Shown: positions 31,142 to 39,628 of the stretch, one piece after another
Layout of the letters: every line of letters starts with the position of its first letter
How positions within the stretch are numbered: position 1 is the stretch's first letter
DNA from: Dyella_A sp050749815
Lineage (GTDB): Bacteria; Pseudomonadota; Gammaproteobacteria; Xanthomonadales; Rhodanobacteraceae
NCBI RefSeq assembly: GCF_050749815.1
Contig: NZ_CP192735.1
Coordinates: 1,240,001-1,304,000 of the forward strand
DNA: 64,000 bases
Reading direction: 5' to 3'
Made by a program: the position numbers and the translations under genes
The notes under the pieces: model-generated
Database searches by the model: none
What the model saw: only the letters and a program-made list of their open reading frames with translations
What the model was told of the DNA's origin: nothing

Positions 31142-34100
31142 GCGAAGCCAGGCTGGGTTTTTCCGGGCGCATCGCGCGAATCTTCCAGGGTTCGCCGCTG
31201 ACGCCGATCCTGGCGCTCACGGCGCTGCTGCTCGGGCTGGCGGCGATGGCGATCACGCCGCGCGAGGAAGAGCCGCAGATCGACGTGACCATGGCCAACG
31301 TGATGGTGCCGTTCCCCGGCGCCGACGTGCGCGACGTGGAAAACCTGGTGGCCTACCCGCTGGAGCAGAAGCTCTCGGAGATCGAGGGCATCAAGCACGT
31401 CTACTCGGTGAGCCGGCCGGGCATGGCGATCATCACGGTGGAGTTCCGCGTGGGCGTGCCGCGGCAGACCGCGATCGTGCGGCTGTACAACCAGGTGTTC
31501 CAGAACCAGGGGTTCGTGCCGCCGAACCTGGGCGTGGGGCCGCCGCTGATTCGCCCCATGGGCATCGACGACGTGCCGGTGATGACCCTCACCCTGTGGA
31601 GCGACCGCGCCGACCAGGGCCCCACCCGCCTCGCCGAGGTGGCCCACACGCTGGAGACCGAGCTCAAGCGCATTCCGGGCACCCGCGACGTGTACACGGT
31701 GGGCGCTCCCGATCGCGCGGTGGTGGTGCAGCTCGATGCGGCCAAGCTCGCTTCGCACGGGCTGGCGGTGGGCGACCTCTCCGGCGCGCTGAGAGCCGCC
31801 AACTTGGTGACGCAGGCGGGCGAGCGCATCGCCGGCGACCGCGACACACCGGTGACCGCCGGCACCTTCCTGGCCGATGCGGCGGATGTCGCGCATCTGG
31901 TGATCGGCCTGAAGGATGGCCAGCCGGTGTTTCTCGCCGATGTAGCCAGCATCCATGCCGGCGCCGACGTGCCGGCCCACTACACCTGGTTCGGCGCCCC
32001 GCCCGGCCAGGGCGGGCCGGCCAGCGGCATGGCGCCGGCGGTCACCCTGGCGATTGCCAAGAAACCCGGCGCCAACGCAGCGGACATCACTACCGCCATC
32101 GCCGCCCGTGTGCAGGCGCTGCACAACGTGCTCATCCCCGACGGCGTGCACGTAACGGTGACGCGCGACTACGGCCAGACCGCCACCGACAAGGCGGACA
32201 AGCTGATCCACAAGCTGATCTTCGCCACCGCCTCGGTGGTGGTGCTGGTGCTGTTCGCGCTGGGCTGGCGTGAGGCCATCGTGGTGGGCAGCGCGGTGAT
32301 CATCACGCTGATGCTCACCCTGTTCGCCTCGTGGGCGATGGGCTTCACCATCAACCGCGTCTCGCTGTTCGCGCTGATCTTCTCCATCGGCATCCTGGTG
32401 GACGACGCCATCGTGGTGGTGGAGAACATCCACCGGCACATGGCCCTGGGCGGGCGCACGCTGCGCGAGGCGATTCCCGAAGCGGTGAGCGAAGTCGGCG
32501 GGCCGACCATTCTGGCCACCTTCACCGTGATCGCCGCACTGCTGCCGATGGCGTTCGTGTCCGGACTGATGGGCCCGTACATGCGGCCGATCCCGATCAA
32601 CGCCTCGGCCGGCATGCTGCTGTCGCTCGCCGTGGCGCTGGTGCTGACGCCGTGGCTGTCGCTGCGACTGTTGCGCCACAGCGGTCATGGCGAGGGCAAC
32701 GAGGCGACTCCCGCCGCGACGCAGGGGCGGCTGCATCGTTGGTTCGGTCGGCTGATGGCGCTGTTCATCGACGGCCCCAAGGCGCCGCGCCGACGGCGCG
32801 TGCTGTTCGCTGCGATGGGCCTGCTGGTGCTGATCGCGGTGGGGCTGGTGGCCACGCGCTCGGTGATCCTCAAGATGCTTCCGTTCGACAACAAGTCCGA
32901 ATTCCAGGTGGTGGTGGACATGCCCGAAGGCAGCACCGTGGAGCGCACCAACCGCCTGCTCGGCGAGCTGGCGCAGGCGGTTTCGCGGCTGCCGTCGGTG
33001 AACGACTGGCAGGGCTATGCCGGCGTGGCCGCGCCAATCACCTTCAATGGCCTGGTGCGCCAGTACTACCTGCGCAGCGGCCCGCTGGTGGGCGATCTGC
33101 AGGTGAACCTGGTGGACAAGCAGCATCGCGACCAGCAGAGCCATGCGATCGCCATCGGCATCCGTCCGGCGCTGGTGAAAATCGGCGCGCGCTACGGCGC
33201 CTCGGTGAAAGTGGTCGAGGTGCCGCCCGGCCCGCCCGTGCTCGCCCCCATCGTGGCCGAGGTGTACGGGCCGGATGACGCCACGGTGCGGGCGGTCGCC
33301 CGCGGGCTGGAGCAGGTGTTCCATGCCCACCCGGATCTGGTCGACATTGACACCAGCGTGGAGGCCGAGGCGCCGCGCGAGGTGATGGTGGTGGACCGCG
33401 AACGCGCGGCGAAACTCGGCCTGACCCAGGCCGGCATCGCGCAGGCCCTGCGCACGGCGCTGTCGGGCGATGACGCCACCTACCTGATGGACGGCCACAG
33501 CAAATACGCCGTGCCGGTGCGGCTGCGCCTGTCGCCGGGTGACCAGGCGTCGCTGCCGCAACTGCTGGCCCTGCGGGTACGCGCACAGGGCGGTGCGCTG
33601 GTGCCGCTGTCGGAAGTGGTGAGCGTGCGTGCCGCGGCCTGGGAAAACGCGGCCTACCACAAGGATCTGCTGCCCTACGCCTACGTCACCGGCGATGACG
33701 CCGGCGCCACCGACAGCCCGCTGTACGGGATGTTTTCGCTGGTCAGCGAGCTGCGCCACAAGGCCATCGCCGGCCAGCTGCTGGCCCAGCACTTCATCGC
33801 GCAGCCGCAGGACACCGCGGGCGCCTCGGTGAAGTGGGACGGCGAGTGGCAGATCACCTACGAGACGTTCCGCGACATGGGCCTGGCCTACTCGGTCGGC
33901 CTGGCGCTGATCTACCTGCTGGTGGTGGGCCAGTTCAGGAGCTACGTAGTGCCGCTGATCATCATGGCGCCGATCCCGCTGACGGTGATCGGGGTGATGC
34001 CGGGCCACGCTCTGATCGGCGCGCAGTACACCGCCACCTCGATGATCGGCATGATCGCGCTGGCCGGCATCATCGTGCGCAACTCGATCCTGCTGATCGA

Positions 34101-34362
34101 TTTCATCAACCACGCTACGGCGGCCGGTCGTCCGCTGGCCGAGGCGGTGGTGGAAGCGGCCGCGGTACGCGCCAAGCCGATCGCCCTGACCGGACTGGCC
34201 GCGATGATCGGCGGCTTCTTCATCATCGACGATCCGATCTTCCAGGGCCTGGCGGTGTCGCTGATCTTCGGCATCCTGGTGTCCACCGCGCTGACCCTGG
34301 TGGTGATCCCCCTGCTCTACTTCGGCTGGCTCTCGCGCGGATCGGCGCGGTCGGCGCCCTGA
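31138..34362 (+). CDS. RND efflux transporter permease
   Basis: 1074 residues of the AcrB/MexB-like RND superfamily. An N-terminal helix (residues about 20-35, ILALTALLLGLAAMAIT), then large periplasmic loops, then the helix bundle with IFSIGILVDDAIVVVENIHR (the Asp pair of proton relay) and TMIGMIALAGIIVRNSIL-type end motifs. GTG start at 31138. It would use proton-motive force to expel a substrate with the adaptor upstream. The adaptor-pump pair follows SQR and DUF2892, suggesting a sulfur or redox-stress substrate, an inference from position only. Confidence 0.95.
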   Translation: MSEARLGFSGRIARIFQGSPLTPILALTALLLGLAAMAITPREEEPQIDVTMANVMVPFPGADVRDVENLVAYPLEQKLSEIEGIKHVYSVSRPGMAIITVEFRVGVPRQTAIVRLYNQVFQNQGFVPPNLGVGPPLIRPMGIDDVPVMTLTLWSDRADQGPTRLAEVAHTLETELKRIPGTRDVYTVGAPDRAVVVQLDAAKLASHGLAVGDLSGALRAANLVTQAGERIAGDRDTPVTAGTFLADAADVAHLVIGLKDGQPVFLADVASIHAGADVPAHYTWFGAPPGQGGPASGMAPAVTLAIAKKPGANAADITTAIAARVQALHNVLIPDGVHVTVTRDYGQTATDKADKLIHKLIFATASVVVLVLFALGWREAIVVGSAVIITLMLTLFASWAMGFTINRVSLFALIFSIGILVDDAIVVVENIHRHMALGGRTLREAIPEAVSEVGGPTILATFTVIAALLPMAFVSGLMGPYMRPIPINASAGMLLSLAVALVLTPWLSLRLLRHSGHGEGNEATPAATQGRLHRWFGRLMALFIDGPKAPRRRRVLFAAMGLLVLIAVGLVATRSVILKMLPFDNKSEFQVVVDMPEGSTVERTNRLLGELAQAVSRLPSVNDWQGYAGVAAPITFNGLVRQYYLRSGPLVGDLQVNLVDKQHRDQQSHAIAIGIRPALVKIGARYGASVKVVEVPPGPPVLAPIVAEVYGPDDATVRAVARGLEQVFHAHPDLVDIDTSVEAEAPREVMVVDRERAAKLGLTQAGIAQALRTALSGDDATYLMDGHSKYAVPVRLRLSPGDQASLPQLLALRVRAQGGALVPLSEVVSVRAAAWENAAYHKDLLPYAYVTGDDAGATDSPLYGMFSLVSELRHKAIAGQLLAQHFIAQPQDTAGASVKWDGEWQITYETFRDMGLAYSVGLALIYLLVVGQFRSYVVPLIIMAPIPLTVIGVMPGHALIGAQYTATSMIGMIALAGIIVRNSILLIDFINHATAAGRPLAEAVVEAAAVRAKPIALTGLAAMIGGFFIIDDPIFQGLAVSLIFGILVSTALTLVVIPLLYFGWLSRGSARSAP

Positions 34363-34367
34363 TCCGA

Positions 34368-34381
34368 TCCGCCCCCGCGGA
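34368..34381. terminator. Short hairpin between convergent RND and USP genes
   Basis: TCCGC-CCCC-GCGGA forms a 5-bp stem with a four-base loop in the 22-nt gap between the RND pump stop and the converging universal stress protein gene. It is weak and lacks a T-run, so a terminator role is only suggested by position. Confidence 0.3.
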
Positions 34382-34384
34382 CAA

Positions 34385-34822
34385 TCAGCGGCAGACCAGC
34401 ACCGGCAGATCGCCATAAAGAATGGTGCGATGGGTCTCGCTGCCCAGCAGCGCGCTCTCCACCCCGTGCCGACCGTGGCTGGCCATCACGATCAGGTCGC
34501 AGTGGTGCTCCCTGGCCGAGGCGATGATCGCCTCGTGCGGATGCGCATTGACGGCGAAGCTTGCCTCGCAAGCGACGCCGGCGGCCTTCGCCCGCTGGCG
34601 CACGTCGTCGAGATACTGGTGTGCCCGCGCCAGGGCGGCCTCGGTGTACTGGGCCTGGCTGGCCAGCAGCATTTCCGCGAAATAGGCCACCGCCGGAAAC
34701 GGCATCACCGCGTGGAAGGCGTGCACCTTCGCGCCCAGGCTGTGCGCCAGGGCGATGCCGGTGTCCGCGGCACGCTGCGACAGCGGCGAGCCGTCGGTGG
34801 CGATGAGGATGTGCTGGAACAT
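34385..34822 (-). CDS. Universal stress protein (single domain)
   Basis: 145 residues: N-terminal HILIATDGSPLSQRAADTG, and the nucleotide-binding signature ASHGRHGVESALLGSETHR near the C-terminus, typical of ATP-binding UspA-type proteins. It lies 54 nt after the BON-domain gene on the same strand and is probably co-transcribed from the promoter with the FNR-like box at 35589. Role: stress survival, mechanism unknown. Confidence 0.93.
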   Translation of the reverse strand: MFQHILIATDGSPLSQRAADTGIALAHSLGAKVHAFHAVMPFPAVAYFAEMLLASQAQYTEAALARAHQYLDDVRQRAKAAGVACEASFAVNAHPHEAIIASAREHHCDLIVMASHGRHGVESALLGSETHRTILYGDLPVLVCR

Positions 34823-34876
34823 GCGCGGGCTCCGATGCGCCGCGGCGGCGCTGGCGTGGCTGCAAGACGCGTCGCG

Positions 34877-35530
34877 TCAACGCGCGACGATCAGGTTGTC
34901 GACCACCTTCTGCACGCCCGGCGCGTTCCACACGGCGTTCTCCACCGTGACGCGCTCGGCCAGCGAATCGACCGTGCCGGCCAGGGTGACCGTGCCCTTG
35001 TCCACTTCCACACTGATCGCGCGGGCATCCAGGTGCGCGCGACGCTGCAGCGCTGCCTCGATCTTTACCTTCACGTCGCCGGGTTTGATCTGCGGGCGGA
35101 TGCGGATCAGGTTGCTCACACCCTTCACCCCCAGCAGGCCGCGCACGCTGGATTCGGCCGCGGTGCGCACGTAAGCCCACTCCACATCGCCGGAAAGGGT
35201 GATGTGGCCGTCCTCCACCATGACGGCGATGGCGTCGCGCGGCACCAACACGTTCCACTCCAGCGCATGGCGCGCCGCGCTGGCGATGTCCGCATCGGTG
35301 CGCTGGCTGCTGCCGGGCAGCACCACGTCGATTTCCACGGCAACGCCCTTGACCCCGCCTACGCGCTGCGCGGCGCGTTCGGCCGACCATTTCTGGGCGT
35401 AGCTCTCCACGTGGCCGGACAGGGTGACGATGCCGTCCTTCGCCTCCACGCCGATCCGGCTGGCGTCGATGGCGGCGTCCCAGCCCAGCTCCGCGATCAC
35501 GTCCTGCTGCAATTGGCGGTCGGTCCTCAT
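34877..35530 (-). CDS. Triple BON-domain (OsmY-like) protein
   Basis: 217 residues with three successive BON repeats, each about 65-70 residues. Matching centres are GIVTLSGHVESYAQKWSAER, GHITLSGDVEWAYVRTAAES and GTVTLAGTVDSLAERVTVEN. It lacks a visible signal peptide, unlike classical periplasmic OsmY, so it may be cytoplasmic. The ATG at 35530 has a FNR-type box centred 65.5 nt upstream. BON proteins bind phospholipid or protect against osmotic stress; the target here is unknown. Confidence 0.92.
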   Translation of the reverse strand: MRTDRQLQQDVIAELGWDAAIDASRIGVEAKDGIVTLSGHVESYAQKWSAERAAQRVGGVKGVAVEIDVVLPGSSQRTDADIASAARHALEWNVLVPRDAIAVMVEDGHITLSGDVEWAYVRTAAESSVRGLLGVKGVSNLIRIRPQIKPGDVKVKIEAALQRRAHLDARAISVEVDKGTVTLAGTVDSLAERVTVENAVWNAPGVQKVVDNLIVAR

Positions 35531-35588
35531 GTGCGTTCTCCGCGACCAGATTAGGAGGCCAAGCCTGCCCGCTCCGCCCGGCACGGTA

Positions 35589-35602
35589 TTGACCCTGGTC
35601 AA
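35589..35602. promoter_or_regulatory. FNR-like box, BON gene / response regulator
   Basis: TTGAC-CCTG-GTCAA is a perfect inverted repeat of the TTGAY-N4-RTCAA type in the divergent gap between the BON-protein gene and the response regulator. It is centred 65.5 nt before the BON-gene ATG, matching the 64.5-nt distance at 42866 and 47749. If activated at -41.5 as in class II FNR promoters, the leader would be about 24 nt. Confidence 0.7.
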
Positions 35603-35727
35603 GCCCGCGGCAGGTTGTCCGGGCGCTGTCGCGCGATACCCCGCCGGGTGTATTGTGACAAGCGGTGCGGTCGGCCCAGGTGTCCGTGCCCTTCGATGTC
35701 CCGTGAGACGCGTCCGGAGGGATCTTC

Positions 35728-36480
35728 GTGTCGAACCCGCAATCGCCCGAGCCCCCGGGTCAGCCCGCCTCCCACCTGCTGGTGGTCGATGACGACGCCG
35801 AGATCGGCTCACTCCTGCAGCGCTATTTCACCGGTCAGGGTTTTCGCGTCACCGTGGTGGGCGACGGCCGGGCCATGCGCACCTGCCTGGGCCAGCAAAG
35901 CGTGCAGCTGGTACTGCTCGATCTGGGTCTGCCCGGCGAGGACGGTTTCGAGCTCACCCGCGAACTGCACCAGCACTGGCGCGGACCGGTGATCATCGTC
36001 ACCGGGCGCGGCGAATCGGTGGACCGCGTGGTGGGCCTGGAGCTGGGCGCGGACGACTACGTGACCAAGCCGTTCGAGCTGCGCGAGTTGCTGGCGCGCG
36101 TGCGCAGCGTGCTGCGCCGCGCTTCCGAAGCCGGCCGCGGCAACCATGCCGCCGCACCGGCGCCACGCTACGGCTTCGCCGGCTACCGGCTCGATCCCAA
36201 GGCGCGTCAGCTGATCGATCCGCAGGGAGCCACCGTGCCGCTCACCCACGGCGAGTACGAGCTGCTGAGCCTGTTCGTGGAACACCCGAATCAGGTGCTG
36301 TCGCGCGATGAGCTGATGACGCGCATCCACGGCCGCGATGCCGGCCCCTACGACCGCGCCATCGATGTGCAGATCGGACGCCTGCGCCGCAAGATCGAAA
36401 CCGACCCGGCGCGCCCCACCCTGATCAAGGCCATCCGTGGCAGCGGCTACCTGTTTACCGAATCGGTGCAGCGCGAATGA
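35728..36480 (+). CDS. OmpR-family response regulator
   Basis: 250 residues. Receiver domain with phospho-acceptor Asp65 in LVLLDLGLPG, the acidic pocket VDDDAE (21-24) and Lys114 in DDYVTKPF; a winged-helix C-terminus ends in PTLIKAIRGSGYLFTESV, typical of OmpR/PhoB. Start is a GTG behind CGGAGGGA. Its stop overlaps the ATG of the hybrid kinase by 4 nt, so the two form a cognate pair. Confidence 0.94.
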   Translation: MSNPQSPEPPGQPASHLLVVDDDAEIGSLLQRYFTGQGFRVTVVGDGRAMRTCLGQQSVQLVLLDLGLPGEDGFELTRELHQHWRGPVIIVTGRGESVDRVVGLELGADDYVTKPFELRELLARVRSVLRRASEAGRGNHAAAPAPRYGFAGYRLDPKARQLIDPQGATVPLTHGEYELLSLFVEHPNQVLSRDELMTRIHGRDAGPYDRAIDVQIGRLRRKIETDPARPTLIKAIRGSGYLFTESVQRE

Positions 36481-38534
36481 GTTCGCCGGAGCGCGCGGTC
36501 GCCGAATCCGAGCTGTTCCAGGCGCTGTTCGACGCCGCGCCCGACGCGATGATCGTCGCCGGCCACAACGGCCGCCTCCTGCTGGCCAATCCGCACGCCG
36601 AATCCCTGTTCGGCTATGCGCCCGGCGAGCTGATCGGCAAACAGGTGGAGGTGCTGCTGCCCGCCACCCTGCGCACGGTGCACGAGGCCCATCGAGCCGG
36701 CTACATGGCCAGTCCGCGCGTGCGCAACATGGGCGAGGGCTACGAGTTGACCGGCGTGCGGCGCGACGGCACGCCGTTCCCGGTGGAGATCGCGCTCAGT
36801 CCGATCGTGACGATGGAAGGCACGCTGTTCGCCGCCTCGATCCGCGATATCTCGGCCACCCAGCGCGCCCGCGAGGTGATGCGCCGGGCGCGCTACGACG
36901 TGTTCGTGGCGCAGGCCGGTCGCCTGGTGCTGGAGTCGCCGCACTACGACGTCGCCATCGACGGCATGCCGGCGCTGCTGTCCGCGGCGCTGGAAACCGA
37001 GGCGGTGGCGATCGTGTTCATCCAGCCGCTGAGCGGCGAGCTCAGCCTGCGCGCCTCCACCGGCCTGTCCGAATCGCTGCGGCAGCGCCTGCTGGACGCT
37101 TTTTCCGACACCGAGCTCAAGGGTCTGCTGGCGCGGCGCACGCCCAGCGTGCTCACCCTGGAAGCGGCGCCGGGCGAGGACGAAGTGGCCATCGCCGCCA
37201 CCCGCCGTGCGCTCGAGGGGCTGGGTTTTCGGGATGTGGCGCTGGCGCCGCTGTTCGATCGCGTCGAACCGATGGGCATGCTGGTAGCGCTTGCCGAGAT
37301 GCCCGATGCGTTCGGCCACGACAAGCTTTATTTCCTGCAGTCGGTGGCCAACATGCTGGCCGCGACGATCCAGCGCAGCCGCAGCGAAGAGCAACTCGCC
37401 CACGCCCAGCGGCTGGAAGCGCTGGGCCAGCTCACCGGCGGCATCGCGCACGATTTCAACAACCTGATGACGGTGATCTCCGGCAACCTGCAGTTGCTCG
37501 AGGCCGGCATCGGCGACGCCGATCAGATGCGCGACACCATGGCCAGCGCCCGGCGTGCGGTGGAACGCTGCACTGGCCTGACCCGCAAGCTGCTCGGCTT
37601 CGCCCGGCGTCGCCGGCTGGTGCCCACCGCCGTGCAGCCCGACGTCGCCCTGGGTGGGCTGGCCGAGATGGTTGGCCGCACGCTGGGTTCGGGCATCAAG
37701 CTGACGGTGGATTGCCCCACCGGCATGCCGGCGGTGTATGCCGACCCGGGCGAGCTCGACACGGCGCTGCTCAACCTCGCCATCAATGCGCGCGACGCCA
37801 TGCCCGCCGGCGGCGAGCTGTCGGTGAGCGTGCACGAGCGCCACGTGCCCGCTCCCATCAACGAGCTGGGCCTGGCCGCCGGGCGCTATGTAGTGATCGA
37901 GGTTGCCGACAGCGGTACCGGCATGAGCCGCGAGGTGATGAAGCACGCGCTGGAGCCGTTCTTCACCACCAAGCAGGTCGGCAAGGGCAGCGGGCTCGGG
38001 CTGAGCATGGTCTACGGCTTCGTGCGGCAGTCCGGCGGACAGCTGAACATCGACAGCGAACTGGGACGCGGCACCCGGGTGGAGCTGATGCTGCCGGTGG
38101 CGGCGACCACGGCTGTTGAGGCGTTGCCGTCGGCGCCGACCCAGCGCGGCGAGGAGCGCGTGCTGGTGGTGGAGGACGAGCCCGACGTGCGCCATCTCGC
38201 CGTCGCCTTCCTCAAGGCCCTGGGTTACGAGGTGGTCGAGGCTGCCGACGCGGCCAGCGCGCTGCAGTTGCTGGAGAGCCAGCCGTCGATCGCGCTGCTG
38301 TTCTCCGACGTGATGCTCGGCGCCGGCATGAACGGCGTGGAGCTGGCGCACGAGGCGCAGCGCCGCTACCCATCCCTGGCCGTGCTGCTCACCTCGGGTC
38401 TGGAGCCGGATCTACGCGAGGCCTCCCGCGCGGCCACCGAGCTGCAACTGCTGCCCAAGCCGTACCGTTACGACGAATTGGGCACCGCAGTGCGCGAGGC
38501 GCTGGAACGCACCCGCCAGACGCGGCGCAACTGA
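36477..38534 (+). CDS. PAS-GAF hybrid sensor histidine kinase with receiver
   Basis: 685 residues without membrane helices. The PAS domain (about 15-130, LFDAAPDAMIVAGHNGRLLL) is followed by a GAF-like domain (about 150-300). HisKA follows, with His325 in GGIAHDFNNLMTVISGNL, then HATPase (TALLNLAINARDAM, GKGSGLGLSMV), and a C-terminal receiver with Asp611 (LLFSDVML). It is therefore a soluble hybrid kinase signalling to the response regulator encoded just upstream, possibly through a phosphorelay. PAS and GAF suggest a redox, gas or small-molecule signal; no heme- or flavin-defining residue stands out. Confidence 0.92.
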   Translation: MSSPERAVAESELFQALFDAAPDAMIVAGHNGRLLLANPHAESLFGYAPGELIGKQVEVLLPATLRTVHEAHRAGYMASPRVRNMGEGYELTGVRRDGTPFPVEIALSPIVTMEGTLFAASIRDISATQRAREVMRRARYDVFVAQAGRLVLESPHYDVAIDGMPALLSAALETEAVAIVFIQPLSGELSLRASTGLSESLRQRLLDAFSDTELKGLLARRTPSVLTLEAAPGEDEVAIAATRRALEGLGFRDVALAPLFDRVEPMGMLVALAEMPDAFGHDKLYFLQSVANMLAATIQRSRSEEQLAHAQRLEALGQLTGGIAHDFNNLMTVISGNLQLLEAGIGDADQMRDTMASARRAVERCTGLTRKLLGFARRRRLVPTAVQPDVALGGLAEMVGRTLGSGIKLTVDCPTGMPAVYADPGELDTALLNLAINARDAMPAGGELSVSVHERHVPAPINELGLAAGRYVVIEVADSGTGMSREVMKHALEPFFTTKQVGKGSGLGLSMVYGFVRQSGGQLNIDSELGRGTRVELMLPVAATTAVEALPSAPTQRGEERVLVVEDEPDVRHLAVAFLKALGYEVVEAADAASALQLLESQPSIALLFSDVMLGAGMNGVELAHEAQRRYPSLAVLLTSGLEPDLREASRAATELQLLPKPYRYDELGTAVREALERTRQTRRN

Positions 38535-38562
38535 CGCAGGCGGCAGCCGCGCGCGGGGCGCT

Positions 38563-39291
38563 TCAGTGCACCGCCACGCCCTGCCCGGCCAGACGCGCCA
38601 GCGCTGCCGTATCGAGCACGCGCACCTCGCGCCGCTGCACGGCGATGTAGCCCAGTTCGGCCAACCGCGACAGCGCGCGGGTCACCGTCTCGTGCTTGAG
38701 CGCGAGGAAGCTGCCCATGTCGGCGCGCCCCATGCGCAGGATGAAATGGCGCGGGCTGAAGCCCAGCGCCGCGTGACGCTGGGCCACATCGAACAGGAAC
38801 GCGGCCACCCGGCGCTCGGCACTCAACGTACCCAACGAGAGCATCCACAGGCGGTCGCGGCGGATCTCCTCGGCCAACGCCGTGGTGAGCCGCGTCTGCA
38901 GATGCGGCAGCTCGCGGCAGGCCAGCAACACCGGCGGATACGGCAGCTCCCACAGCTCGCTGTCTTCCAGCGCCACCAGGTCGCAGGAGTAGTGGCCAAG
39001 CCCGATCGACTCCACGCCGACCAAGTCGCCGCGCATGCGGAATCCGGTGACCTGCTCGCGTCCGTCCTGCGCCAGCTCGCAGCTCTTGAGGAAGCCCGCA
39101 TGCACCAGGAACAGCGAGTGGAACGGCTGGCCCGCCCGGTACACGTACTGCCCGGCCAGCACCTTGCGACGGATCACCGTCATGTGGCGACGGAGCATGT
39201 CGATGTCGACATCGTCCACGCGGTGCGGCTGCATGGCTTCGTGCGCGAGGCTGGAAACAGGAGCGGCAAGATCGTGGGCAATGCTGGACAT
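38563..39291 (-). CDS. Crp/Fnr-family transcriptional regulator without N-terminal Cys cluster
   Basis: 242 residues: cNMP-binding-like sensor domain (about 45-165, GDLVGVESIGLGHY), dimerisation helix and a helix-turn-helix whose recognition helix HETVTRALSRL aligns with FNR VETISRLLGRF. The Glu, Thr/Ser and Arg positions that read TTGAT half sites in FNR are kept as E, T, R. However, the three N-terminal cysteines that ligand the FNR [4Fe-4S] cluster are absent; the only cysteines are in KSCELA, YSCDL and LACREL. It may respond to another signal or use different cysteines. ATG at 39291 with GAGGAA upstream. Probable regulator of the FNR-like boxes seen nearby. Confidence 0.92.
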   Translation of the reverse strand: MSSIAHDLAAPVSSLAHEAMQPHRVDDVDIDMLRRHMTVIRRKVLAGQYVYRAGQPFHSLFLVHAGFLKSCELAQDGREQVTGFRMRGDLVGVESIGLGHYSCDLVALEDSELWELPYPPVLLACRELPHLQTRLTTALAEEIRRDRLWMLSLGTLSAERRVAAFLFDVAQRHAALGFSPRHFILRMGRADMGSFLALKHETVTRALSRLAELGYIAVQRREVRVLDTAALARLAGQGVAVH

Positions 39292-39436
39292 GGGAAGTTC
39301 CTCGGCGTGCCTGGGAAAGGTGCAGTGCCACCCTAGCGCCCGGTCGTGCTCCCACGAACGCAATCCGGCAACCGTTTGTAACGGTGTGTAACAGCGCCGG
39401 CGAGCCTTGCCGCGGTTCTTTGCTGCCGCCCTCTGC

Positions 39437-39442
39437 TAAAGT
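39437..39442 (+). promoter_or_regulatory. Candidate extended -10 (TGCTAAAGT) before leader ORF
   Basis: TGC-TAAAGT resembles an extended -10, with TTCTTT about 15 nt further upstream. Its spacing would place the transcription start at or very near the A of the ATG at 39449, making the leader ORF leaderless. This is pattern recognition only. Confidence 0.35.
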
Positions 39443-39448
39443 TCGCCG

Positions 39449-39514
39449 ATGCTTACGATCGATTTTTCCGTTTCGGCCTTCGCGCCCGACGCTTGCGGCG
39501 CTCCGCCACCGTAG
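39449..39514 (+). CDS. Possible 21-residue leader peptide before SulP gene
   Basis: MLTIDFSVSAFAPDACGAPP followed by one more Pro and TAG. The ORF is too short to be found by usual tools. A -10-like element would put the transcript start at its ATG. Its C-terminal Pro-Pro-Pro-stop is a strong ribosome-stalling context in general, and its single Cys could report sulfur supply, fitting a leader upstream of a SulP anion transporter gene. The rest of the 337-nt gap (39292-39628) shows no gene; downstream of this ORF lies a GC-rich leader of about 110 nt. Highly tentative. Confidence 0.35.
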   Translation: MLTIDFSVSAFAPDACGAPPP

Positions 39515-39628
39515 CGTTCCGCCCGCCGTTGCCGCCTGCTCCCGCCCTGCGGTCGAGCCCTTCATTCCCTGGCGTTGTCAAGCTCTACCCGACGGTGGAG
39601 GCGGCGCGCGTTTGACCGGATATTCCCC

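Noticed and set aside
31030..34416. 1128-codon minus-strand frame opposite the RND pump
   Set aside because: Composition is His/Arg/Gln-rich and it mirrors the RND gene, which has strong family motifs; it is a codon-bias shadow.
34855..34880. GTCAA half site before USP 34385 as an FNR box
   Set aside because: No TTGAY partner at the right spacing; the gene probably shares the BON-gene promoter instead.
39587..39620. TTGTCAAGC and TTTGACC before SulP as FNR boxes
   Set aside because: Neither has a partner half site at the four-base spacing.
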